From Glaciimonas sp. PAMC28666 (GTDB lineage Bacteria > Pseudomonadota > Gammaproteobacteria > Burkholderiales > Burkholderiaceae_D), in NCBI RefSeq assembly GCF_016917355.1, contig NZ_CP070304.1:868001-932000 (forward strand): DNA of 64,000 nucleotides. The letters are read 5' to 3'. Under the pieces are notes generated by a model that had not been told where the DNA came from, did not search any database, and saw only the letters and a list, made by a program, of their open reading frames with translations. Of this stretch, positions 40,076 to 49,400 are shown one piece after another (position 1 is the first letter of the stretch; every line of letters begins with the position of its first letter). Made by a program: the position numbers and the translations under genes.

Positions 40076-40305
40076 TGATCGCTCGAGTTAACTCTTCGTT
40101 AGCGCCAACAAAAACGATGCCACCGATGCTCGCTCAATCTAATTGATAGTGTCAGGTCCCGAAGTCCAAACTATGGCGATAAATATATTGCTGTATAGAA
40201 ATATATGGTCTATATTGAAATTCAAAGGCATAAGCGCTGTCTACAGATGCGTCACAGTTTGTCACCGAACATCGGTTATAGAAGGGGCCGCTTTTTATTG
40301 GCATC

Positions 40306-40969
40306 ATGGACATTTTAGTTTCATCCAACACGTCTGGCGAAAGTTCCCTTAGCGCGCATTTTTCCGCTGACAGTTTCCCTCCGCGAACGCGCTTTCAGTA
40401 TTGGGAAAAAATTGTAAATCAGTTACAAAATCCGTTTAAGATACACAGCGTAAACCGTGAGAATTTTCGTGCCGATGTCTCTTTTACTGAAATGGGAGAG
40501 GTGACGTACATCCTCTCGACAGGAACTAACCCGTTCACCGCGGGCCGGACCAGTCAGATGATTGCCCGAGCACACACCTTTCCCTGTCACTTGATGGTCA
40601 AATCAGGGGGCTGCGAGCAAATCAAACAAGGGCGATTCGACGCAGACTTACATTCCGGGGACGTATTATTAATCGATACCAAACAAGAGTTGATATCCAA
40701 AATGGCGGACTCACCGTGTATTGTTTTACCGATCCACGCGCCATTAATGTGTACCTGGTTTGCTGTCGGTCGAACAAATGGCGCATGCATGCGTTTGGGG
40801 TTTCAAAACGAAATATTCATCGCCAATTCCATACGGCTCAGAAATTGGCTACCGATCAGGCTTCATGGACCCGGCGTATTTTGGCCGCGTATTTAAAGAA
40901 ACTACGGGGCATTCTCCAGGCGAGTTTGGAAAGATCCACAATATATCCCCTTTAAAAAGACCTAAATAG
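40306..40969 (+). pseudogene. AraC-family regulator, paralogue 4, broken by internal deletion
   Basis: The N-terminal half matches the other AraC paralogues (RFQYWEKIVNQLQNPF, TYILSTGTNPFTAG, GDVLLIDTKQEL, IHAPLMCTWF). The frame then jumps to FGVSKRNIHRQFHTAQ-like sequence and, in another frame, to SEIGYRSGFMDPAYFGRVFK ending HSPGEFGKIH. The linker, the first HTH's front part and about 35 residues between the two HTH motifs are missing, and the two halves are out of frame. It is therefore unlikely to bind DNA as AraC proteins do. It is closest to paralogue 2. A small HTH gene follows 141 bases downstream. Confidence 0.85.
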
Positions 40970-41110
40970 TTAAAAAACTGTCATTTATTTGGAATTGACT
41001 ATCGCAAAATGTTAATTCTAAGCTCATGCGTGTTTCAGGGAAAATCGTACGCACCTGCGCACGAATCCTTACGCCTAACCATGCCGTTTCATTTCATGGA
41101 AGTTAACAAT

Positions 41111-41413
41111 ATGGGATCGGGATCAAATTTCGGAGACAGCATCAACGATCAGGCAGCGTTTAACCCTGCAGGCCTTCTAGAAGCGTTGATCGAAAAATTA
41201 CATTTAAAAAACGACGCAGCGTTGTGTCGCGCAATGCAGGTGGAACCGTCGTTGATTAGTAAAATTCGGCATAGAGGGGTCCCGCTCGGTGCAGCACTAT
41301 TAATTCGTATGCATGAAGTCAGCGGTCTGACAGTCCGCGAACTTCGCGCGCTCATGGGCGACCATCGAAAAAATTTTGGCCTCAGTGATAACAATGTTTT
41401 ATCCCCAGTGTAA
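41111..41413 (+). CDS. Small helix-turn-helix DNA-binding protein, paralogue 3
   Basis: The start at 41111 (MGSGSNFGDS) is chosen because GGAAG lies 9 bases upstream; the frame is open further back to 41009. The 100-residue protein has the family core LHLKNDAALCRAMQVEPSLI-SKIRHRGVPLGAALLIRMHE, then SGLTVRELRALMGDHRKNF. It is most like paralogue 2 (30653-30970). It lies directly downstream of the broken AraC paralogue 4 on the same strand. Function beyond probable DNA binding is unknown. Confidence 0.8.
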   Translation: MGSGSNFGDSINDQAAFNPAGLLEALIEKLHLKNDAALCRAMQVEPSLISKIRHRGVPLGAALLIRMHEVSGLTVRELRALMGDHRKNFGLSDNNVLSPV

Positions 41414-41761
41414 AAATGAGATACGGTGGTCGCCGCATGTATCTTTGCTGCGCCAAATAAGGCAGGGCGTGTATTGCAGCCCCTTTCGTTCAGCGACCTC
41501 GTTGACAATACACCCGCTGAGAAAGGAAAAACGGCCAGCTACTATGTAGCGCCTCAAAATACGCGGAGGAAGGCGATGGATCGCGTGGTCGATTATGGCT
41601 CGTGGCTAAAACGATTGAAAATACAAGCTGACCGCGATGCGTAAATATCACGCGCGTTACGCGTTGATAATATTTTTTTATCAAGCGCACAGGTAACAAA
41701 ATTTCTGCAAGAACATCCCAAAGAGGCTAATGCGATACCCAGTCGGCATGTCGTGGTCAAC

Positions 41762-42106
41762 TTAAAACAGACAGCTCTTTAGATTTTTCTGAATTTTGCC
41801 GCTCAAATGCGGCGACAGATACCCCAGAGTTGAATGCAATCTGGAACAGTTATAAAATCCGACAATGTAATCGATGAGGTCACGATCGGCTTCTGCATGT
41901 TTGCATACTCGCGTTGCCAAACGCGCTCCATCTTCAGATTCAAAAAGAACCGCTCCATCACGGAATTGTCCCAGCAATTTGCACGGCGACTCATGCTGCA
42001 AACGATGCCGTGCTGGTGCCAATAAAGTCCGATATTCGGCGCTGGCATATTGACTGCCACGGTCTGAGTGAAGAGTCAATCCAGATGCTGGCTGGCGCAG
42101 CCGGAT
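41762..42106 (-). mobile_element. IS3-family transposase C-terminal fragment
   Basis: The minus strand reads IRLRQPASGLTLHSDRGSQY-ASAEYRTLLA, then in another frame HGIVCSMSRRANCWDNSVME followed by RFFLNLKMERVWQREYAN, then DLIDYIVGFYNCSRLHSTLG-YLSP. These are the last catalytic blocks (HSDRGSQY...Asp and NCWDN..ME..F..LK..., Glu) of IS3-type transposases, broken by frameshifts. It abuts the IS110 5' fragment at 42107. Confidence 0.85.
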
Positions 42107-42241
42107 AAACACATTCTTTGCTAAGTCGATTCCAATCGAAGTAATCTTCATTTTGGACGCTCCTTCCGTTTAGGGAAATACCAATCCTATTTTGGCACGT
42201 TGATGCCGTTTAAAAGAGGGCGTCCATTCCATTAGAACCAT
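42107..42241 (-). mobile_element. IS110 5' end fragment (135-bp duplicate of 39043-39177)
   Basis: It contains the first 15 codons of the IS110 transposase (MKITSIGIDLAKNVF) and its upstream leader. It is nearly base-identical to 39043-39177, with two differences noticed (TTGATGCC/TTGAAGCC and CCATTAG/CCGTTAG). It is fused in frame to the IS3 fragment, producing a chimeric open frame 41762-42151. It gives no functional product. Confidence 0.88.
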
Positions 42242-42348
42242 TCACGGACGTTAGTAGTGGCAACCGCTGACATTTTCGATGGTTGCGCGATTTCACGATC
42301 TATATCGGCGTCAAGCAACTTGCCAACAATACGGAGTCGATTCCGGGT

Positions 42349-42774
42349 TCAACTGAAGGAGATCGCATTATCCAATGGCAGGAGTTCCCTGAGCAAATTT
42401 GTCGCCAACCTGAACAGCAAATGCGCTGCCCATTTAACCTGGAAATAATTCAGCTCGGCTGTAGCATACCCAGGCAGTTCCCCGCATAGCGGATTAAAGG
42501 TTCGTCTCGGTACGCTGCTGCAATCGCCTGACCACAGTCGTAGGCTGGGAAAAGTTACCTTTCCACAGATCGTGCGCACCATTCGCGTCCGGCTCTCCTT
42601 ATGTTTTAAAGCACATCCACATAAGTGACGTTGCGTTTGGGCAGCAAGCCATACCGCGACCTGTTGAGCAATCATCGTCTGTTGAACCCCCGCCAATAGG
42701 GCGCGTCCTTCGGAGAGCGTAAGGCCCAATTCGGAAAGACTGCGGTCGGGGCGGTTGATCACTCCCAGAATCAT
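42349..42774 (-). mobile_element. ISKra4-family transposase N-terminal fragment
   Basis: The frame reads ELGLTLSEGRALLAGVQQTM-IAQQVAVWLAAQ, then CGCALKHKESRTRMVRTICG-KVTFPSLRLW, RRTFNPLCGELPGYATAELN, and FQVKWAAHLLFRLATNLLRE-LLPL. This order (ELGLTLAEAK..., zinc-ribbon-like C.C, ...RT.FG.v..pspRl, LPl) is the N-terminal part of ISKra4-type transposases. The catalytic part is absent. Confidence 0.72.
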
Positions 42775-43032
42775 ATTGTCGGTTTGATTAACCCGCTCTC
42801 CCCATCAACTATGCGTGCTTCGATAATCATTCGCAGGGCCGTCTCCCGCTATTCAGATACCAGCAAGATTACCGCAGTCAGGCACTACCGAAAAGATGAC
42901 GCCAGGTTTCCATCCTGCCGCCTTCCAAGGTTTTGCAGCTCTCCACCCTGTTGAATTTGAGCATGGTTAGTGGTCTGGTGGCCAGTATTGCTCCCTGCAG
43001 CATTGCGCTGCGCGCTACTGACACTGCCACTT

Positions 43033-43755
43033 TTATCGTAACAGGCCGGTATTCAACGAGGGTAGCGGAAGGACATGCGCAAAATACAGCACACCATCAG
43101 GCCACGCACCTGCATGTTGTTTAAAGCCTATCCGTACCGTCGAATCGGTATAATTTTTGCTGCCCGCTTGCGTAATTTCCGGTCCGTCTTCCTGTAAAGC
43201 AGCCATCGTCTTTAATGAAGGGCGGACAATCGCAATATGACCTGGTTTGCCTGGATGCGGACTTTCATAGGAAGCGACGACCAGTTGACCCGCATTGCTT
43301 GACTTCTGGGCTTGCTCTGCGTTCTCAAGGGGATGCCAGCCGGCTTTTTTTCCTGCCTCCTGACTGAACCATGCTGTTTGCGCACTGGCTAATAACACCG
43401 CGCTATGGTCGGGAGGACGCAACATATATACGCCAAGACGCTTGCTCATGGCAGCGGTGAAGGCACTGCAATGCGAACCATACACGGGGGAACTCGCTTC
43501 TGGTTCACCCGTTTCCCAATTAACGTGCTGGTGGGGTAACCATAAATGGGCGACATTTGCCCCGTCCAGTATCGATAAGACGTTCGTTGCGGCAGGGCTA
43601 ATGGGGCCACAACACGGCTCTCCTTCGTTCATGGACTTACTGACGATGCTGAGGTCGCCAGCCGATGCCTCCGACGACGCAAAGATTCCTGTCCCCACGA
43701 ACGCCCCACTCATCGTCGCGAGTACAACATACGGTAATATTTTTAACAATTTCAT
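43033..43755 (-). CDS. Secreted CHAP/NlpC-P60-like cysteine peptidase (predicted)
   Basis: Start at 43755 (MKLLKILPYVVLATMSGAFV), giving a signal peptide that ends near ASSEASA (residue 32); the upstream open frame is only IS6 antisense. The mature part has a candidate Cys/His pair: YGSHCSAFTAAM (Cys96) and KPGHIAIVRP (His173), followed by GPEITQAGSKNY. This order and spacing are typical of CHAP and NlpC/P60 papain-like hydrolases that cut peptidoglycan stem peptides. Exact family is uncertain, and two further Cys (CCGPIS, 48-49) may form a disulfide. The IS6 end lies only about 31 bases upstream of the ATG, so the native promoter appears to be cut off. Confidence 0.6.
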   Translation of the reverse strand: MKLLKILPYVVLATMSGAFVGTGIFASSEASAGDLSIVSKSMNEGEPCCGPISPAATNVLSILDGANVAHLWLPHQHVNWETGEPEASSPVYGSHCSAFTAAMSKRLGVYMLRPPDHSAVLLASAQTAWFSQEAGKKAGWHPLENAEQAQKSSNAGQLVVASYESPHPGKPGHIAIVRPSLKTMAALQEDGPEITQAGSKNYTDSTVRIGFKQHAGAWPDGVLYFAHVLPLPSLNTGLLR

Positions 43756-43786
43756 CTGTTGAATTTCCTCACATGAATAAAAAAAA

Positions 43787-44606
43787 TGTTGTGTCGCATT
43801 AGTAGAGACCGTCATAGCATTCGAGTAGACTGCTACGTTTGAAAAGTAAATGAGCTGACATGCTGAATACCAAAGGAATGCGATTTCCGATCGAAGTGAT
43901 TTTGGTCTGCATCCGTTGGTACGCAGCATACCCATTGAGCCATCGGCACATGGAAGAAATAATGGAAGAACGTGGTGTGGTTGTTGACCGTTCATCGATC
44001 AATCGGTGGACGATCCATTTTCTACCATTACGTGAAAAAGTGTTCCGCAATCAAGCGCCCTGTCGGTGGCAGCTGGAGGATGGATGAAACCTATATAAAA
44101 GTCGAAGGCGTCTGGAAGTATCTCTATCGCGCCCTAGACAAGGAAGGCAAGACCGTCGACTTTCTGTCGACGGCAAAGCGCGACAAGACAGCTGCAAAAC
44201 GTTTCTTTAACAAAGCAATGCAAGCTAACAACACCCCTGAAATAGTCACGATGAATAAGAGCGGAGCCAACAAAGCGGCGATTGATGAAATCAATGCCGA
44301 CATGAACGCGCCGGTGGTGGTTCGTCAGGTCAAATACCTCAACAACATCGTGGTACAAGACATCGTGCCATCAAGCGGGTGACCAAGCCGATGCTCAACT
44401 TCAAAACTTTTCGGTCAGCTAAAAACGTCTTGGCGGGCATTGAACTGATGCACATGGTTCGAAAAGGTCAGCTCATGATGGAAGGCTCCGTTGAGATGTA
44501 TTTTGCCAGCCAATTTTATGCGTTGGCAGGGAAAATCCGCACAATTTAAGGGGCGATGGAGAATCCCGACAAAATTCCGCCTAGCCGTCGCTAACGCGAC
44601 ACAACC
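43787..44606 (+). mobile_element. IS6-family insertion sequence, copy 2 (frameshifted)
   Basis: Ends match copy 1: TGTTGTGTCGCATTAG at the left (43787) and the reverse of GGTTGTGTCGCGTTAG at the right (44606). The transposase starts at 43860 (MLNTKGMRFPIEVILVCIRW). It has the same frameshift at KVFRN/KRPVGG as copy 1, then WRMDETYIKV, EIVTMNKSGANKAAI (the second catalytic Asp has become Asn), and a one-base loss near VVQDIVPSS (copy 1 has QDRRAIKR). No target duplication is visible. It is dead by frame and by active site. Confidence 0.9.
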
Positions 44607-44733
44607 AAATTCAGCGCTGTGCACTTTCCACCTCTTTATTTCCGTCATTCGCTACCATCCTTTGTGAGGACCATAGCTGAGACTGTTGTCTCATATCGCG
44701 GGTCCACTATACAAGCGCACGTCGGTGAGACGT

Positions 44734-46434
44734 TCAAAAGCCCTTGGCTATTTCTACCCAGATACGTGTAGGTGAACTACTACCTACCAGGGGTGAGGTT
44801 GCCCCTAAAGGTGCCGCAACGAGCGCTTTTGCAGCCCATTGCGCCGGCCCGGTCCAATTCAGGCCAACACCGGCACCACTCAAATTGGCGCTGTTTTGAC
44901 CTGCGACCCACACATTCTTGTTGACCGTCAGATGTGCGCTATCCACAAATGCCACTGCTTGCCAATGTCCGCCCCACGGTGTGCCGAACTCGTGACGCAA
45001 TTCGGCCGTACCCTGATATCCGGTATCGCCCGATAACGCACCCGTGTCGTACGCACGCACCGAGTAAATCCCACCAACCGACATTTTCTCGGCTGCATCC
45101 AGATTGGTATTCGCCCATTGGCCGGTAAGCGATAAAGACAAGGCATTGTTCTGACTCAAGCCTTGCAAGCGTGAGAAACTGACATTGAACTTTGAGAAAC
45201 TGCCCTGGCTCTTGCTGGTGACATTATCGGCAAGCTGGGCAAAGCCGTTGTTAAAGCCCACGTGGCCACTGGTCCAGCCCATGTTCAAGCTACTGACGGC
45301 ACCTGCGAGCAAGCTGTCACGCAAGTCGCCGTTCAAGCCCAGCGTCCAATTTTCAACATGCCTGTCGGTGAGCGTATTGCTGGCATCAATATGATCGCGC
45401 AGGGTGAGCTGGTCATGCTGGAACTGCCAGGAAAGATTGAGATTGCGACTGCGTATCAAGGGCTGTTTGAGCCACACGCTACCAACTTGGGCGGTACCGT
45501 GTGCATTCAGTGACGCCAGTGATTCACCCAACTTGTAATACAACGATGAATAGGAACCACCGATGCGCGTACCGTGGCCGTTCAACAGCGTTTCATAGGC
45601 TAGGTTAGCATAATTCATCTTACTGCCGGAAGACAGAACATTGGCACTGAGGACATCGCCCATATGCAAAGGATTGTTAACGTTGACAGTCGCCCCAAGA
45701 CGCGCCCGTCCGGTGTACCGGTTACCCGCATCATCGCCAACCGCATAACCGGACACCATAGGTGCGCTTGCGGCATTGACGATCAGGTCGGAAGTACCTA
45801 CGTTCTCGCCGGGTGCCAGGGTGGCGCTGCTGGTCATTCCGGAAATATCCGATAGCAGCAATAGTGCATGATCCAGATCTGCTTGCTCAATCTCCTGACC
45901 GGCTTGTAACGGCGAGAGCGTTTTTTCCAGTAAGGAGGAGCGCACCCGACTATGATTATTCAGACTGATTTTCCCATAACGTGCTTCCAGCACCTCGATC
46001 GTCACCGTCCCACCGCTCAACTTCTGCGCCGGAATGAGCGTCTGCACCAGCGGATAGCCGTGGCGATGGTAATAGTCGGTGATACGCGCGGCGACCTGGC
46101 TCAGTTCGTTCAAGGTCAGCGTTGTTCCTTCGGCGCTTGCCACCAATGCATGCAAAGCCTCGGCAGGAAACAGCGTATTGCCTGAAATCGCAATGGTTTT
46201 GACCGGAAACGGGGCGCTGAGGGCTAATGTAGCGCCAGCTTTCGGCGCAATGGCCAACCCTGTAGTTGACGGTTCCGACGGCACGACTGGTTGGACCTGC
46301 TGCAGAAGGTTACCTGCACCAGGAATGACAGGGCCCGCTGCATAGGCTACCAGCGGAAAGTATGCCATCAACAAGACCGACAACAGCGGCTTCAATGGTT
46401 TTTGAAGATGTTTTACAGGAAAATTGTTAATCAT
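44734..46434 (-). CDS. TpsB outer-membrane transporter (ShlB/FhaC/HecB family)
   Basis: A 566-residue outer-membrane protein with signal peptide (LSVLLMAYFPLVAYA), a linker, and two POTRA domains. POTRA 1 begins about residue 75 with FPVKTIAISGNTLFPAEAL; POTRA 2 has TVTIEVLEARYGKISLNNHS. A 16-strand barrel follows, with the lid-loop motif VRAYDTGALSGDTGY (a variant of VRGY) and a C-terminal Phe. TpsB pores secrete TpsA exoproteins. Its start overlaps the tpsA gene end by 8 bases (46427-46434), so it is translationally coupled to the exoprotein at 46427-50086, its evident substrate. It is probably also able to serve the large haemagglutinin at 58670-64000 (inference). Confidence 0.95.
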   Translation of the reverse strand: MINNFPVKHLQKPLKPLLSVLLMAYFPLVAYAAGPVIPGAGNLLQQVQPVVPSEPSTTGLAIAPKAGATLALSAPFPVKTIAISGNTLFPAEALHALVASAEGTTLTLNELSQVAARITDYYHRHGYPLVQTLIPAQKLSGGTVTIEVLEARYGKISLNNHSRVRSSLLEKTLSPLQAGQEIEQADLDHALLLLSDISGMTSSATLAPGENVGTSDLIVNAASAPMVSGYAVGDDAGNRYTGRARLGATVNVNNPLHMGDVLSANVLSSGSKMNYANLAYETLLNGHGTRIGGSYSSLYYKLGESLASLNAHGTAQVGSVWLKQPLIRSRNLNLSWQFQHDQLTLRDHIDASNTLTDRHVENWTLGLNGDLRDSLLAGAVSSLNMGWTSGHVGFNNGFAQLADNVTSKSQGSFSKFNVSFSRLQGLSQNNALSLSLTGQWANTNLDAAEKMSVGGIYSVRAYDTGALSGDTGYQGTAELRHEFGTPWGGHWQAVAFVDSAHLTVNKNVWVAGQNSANLSGAGVGLNWTGPAQWAAKALVAAPLGATSPLVGSSSPTRIWVEIAKGF

Positions 46435-49400
46435 TGATACTTACCAGATTGAGTGGCAGCTTTAGGCCGCCATTGAGGATTTCCAAACCGAATTTGGGAG
46501 CTGTGTTGCCGACTGCAGTATTGATTGGTGCATGGCCTGAGGCATCGTCGGTATCTACTTTACTGGTACCGGAATGCTGCACTACCGCAATGCCTGGTGC
46601 TAAGCGATGTGCATCGGCGTCAGGAGTGATGATCGACGCCAGTACGTCCGCCTCCAAATGTGTCATGACATTTTGAACCGGGGAATGTGCCCTGCCAGGC
46701 TTTACTGTCAACTCGGTGGCATTATTGGCAGCCTGCGCAAAAATATAGTTTTGGGCACTCAGGCCGTAGCCATTGATGGCATAGAGCGCCGGCAAACTAT
46801 TTGCCGCTGCATTGGTTTGCCAGGCCATCACGCCAGTCGTTGCACCCGCCAGGGTATCGCTACCCATCAGGCCAGTCACCGAACCGGAAAGCACAGCAGG
46901 TATGTCTCCTGCGATATGCACCGCAGGCGCAGCAATATAGGTCAGCGTCGCAGGGGTAATACTGGCACTCAGGGTCGGCTCCACCAACAGATAGTTGCCT
47001 GCATGCGTGCCACGCAATGTATACCCTGTCACGCTGACGTTGCTGCTGCCAATATTCGGCGTAGCAAAGGTGGCCGTTGCGGTGCCTGTCAAACTCACTG
47101 CATCGCGCGCTAATGGCGCTACTGCAGCCGCACCGCTTAAGGCTGCGGTATTGGTCGCATCGTAGACTTTATTGTTCGCTGTCAAACCGGTGATCGCTAA
47201 AGCGGCCGGAGTAACGACGAGCGTCCCGGCAGCATAATTGATCAGATAACCTTGTTGCGCCAATGAATACAAGCCACCGACGGTCAGCGAATAAGAGCCG
47301 GCATCGATTGCTGCAGTGTTATAGCTGAGTGTACCGAGCAAGATGCTGCGCGGTGGACTGGAGTAAGTTACGGCGTTGATGTTGGTGTAAGCCAGCCCAT
47401 CGTAGATCTTGGAAGCGGCGTTCACTGTAATCGTCAGTGGCATAAAAAACGAACGCAGTAATGGATTGGTTTGACCGTTATACATTAACCAGGTGTTGGC
47501 AAAATCCCAGCCAGGATTGAAGCTACCGCCATTCGCTGTCGTAGCCGAGGTGAAATTGGTCTGTTGTTGCATCTGGGAGGTAGTCATACCTAGCCCGCCG
47601 CCAGCTGAAGCCGCTTGGCCTGATGTCGTGGTATTCCAAAAGCTGTTAACAACCGGATTGCTGGTGAGATTGTTACTGCTGTTAAAAGTACTGACATTTT
47701 GGCTAGCTCCTACCAGCCCTCCGGTATAGGTGCCGCTAACACTGCCAGTTGCGTATCCATCATTGATTGCAGTAATGACCGCATTAGTGTTAGTGGTGCT
47801 GCGGTTATCACTAAAAATCGCTCCAGCCAGTCCGCCAATGTAAGAACCACCCTGCACATTACCGGTTGCGTAACTATTGTTGACGGTAGTCATATTGACG
47901 TCGGTATTATTGAAACTGGTGATATTTCCTATCAGTCCACCCACATCCGCACCCCCGCTAACATTCCCTGTGGCGTAGCTATTATTGATGGAGACGTGGT
48001 TCGATGTAACCCTGGTGTCATTCGAAACGTACCCGACCAGGCCACCCGCGTTGTTGGCGATACCCGTCACATTGCCGGTAGCATAGCTTTTGTTGATGGT
48101 GCCGTCGTTTTCGCCCACCAGTCCGCCCACTTTGGTCGCCTGACCAACGTTGGCGCTGACGCCGCCGGTTGCATAACTGGAAATGATGCTACCAGCACCA
48201 TCATTTTGTCCTACCAGGCCGCCAATGGAATTGGCACCGGTATTACTGGTGCTGGCATTGACGCCGCCGGTAGCATAACTGTTAGCGACAATGCCGCGGT
48301 TATAGCCGACTAACATCCCAACATCGGCAAAACCCGTCACGCTCCCTCCCACCAATCCAATATTACGGATGATGGAAGTGGCACCTGTATCACCAAACAA
48401 GGCCAGGTAACTGGTGGTGCCATTAATGGTCAAATTACTCACGGTATGTCCAAAACCATCTAGCGTGCCGGTGAACCAATTGTTTGCATTCCCAATCGGC
48501 GAAAACCCAGCCTTGGTATTCCACGCAGAGCTTGCGGTTGCATCAATATTGCTACCCAGAACGTAATAGCCGTTTAGGTTGCCGTTGATTCCTTGCAGGT
48601 CAGTGCCCGTCGTACTGCCCGCCACGCCGAGGCTGTTAATGACTTTGTAATTGACGATCGCCCCATCGGAACCAAGTTTCGTACTGAAGTTATTTCCCGA
48701 TTCCAGATTGATGACCGCAGCCACATTATAAGTACCAGGATTGGTCAATGCCAGCGCACCCTGTCCGTATTGGAATGCCAGACTGGCCGTACCGGAGCCA
48801 TTCAGATTGGCGTTAACATTGATATTATTTTGTGCATTCAGGGTGAGTTTGTTGGCGCTCCAGCTCACGACATCATTGACGTTTACGTTACCCGTTCCTA
48901 TGCTACCGCTCAGTGTCCCGGCGCTGCTCTGTATCATCACATCAGTATTGGCCAGACTGGCCGAAAGGGCCGCCCCGGTGATATCGCCGCCACTGGCGGC
49001 AATGCTGTAGTCGGTCGGATCGATCAGCCAACTACCGGTGGTGCCGGTGGTGGCTATAGTGCTAATTTTTGCTGCATTGGCTACTTTGACATGGGCTGCT
49101 GAGGTTTCAATAAATCCACCATTGCCGCCGTTTGGTGCCGAGGCATCCAGACTACCGCTAACATTAACCGTCCCCGTAGTCATGGCACCCAGCAGCGTAA
49201 TGACGCCGCTATGATTCTCCACCGTGCGTGCTTCGATCACGCCGGTATTATTGACCACGCTGGCAGTCAGTGCATCTTTGGCGCCAGCGCTCATGACCAC
49301 CATCCCACCGTCGGCTTGAATCAAGCCACCGTTTTCTACCAATGTATCGAGCAGACTCTGATCGACTTTCATGCTGACCAGACTATTGCCATTAAAGGTC

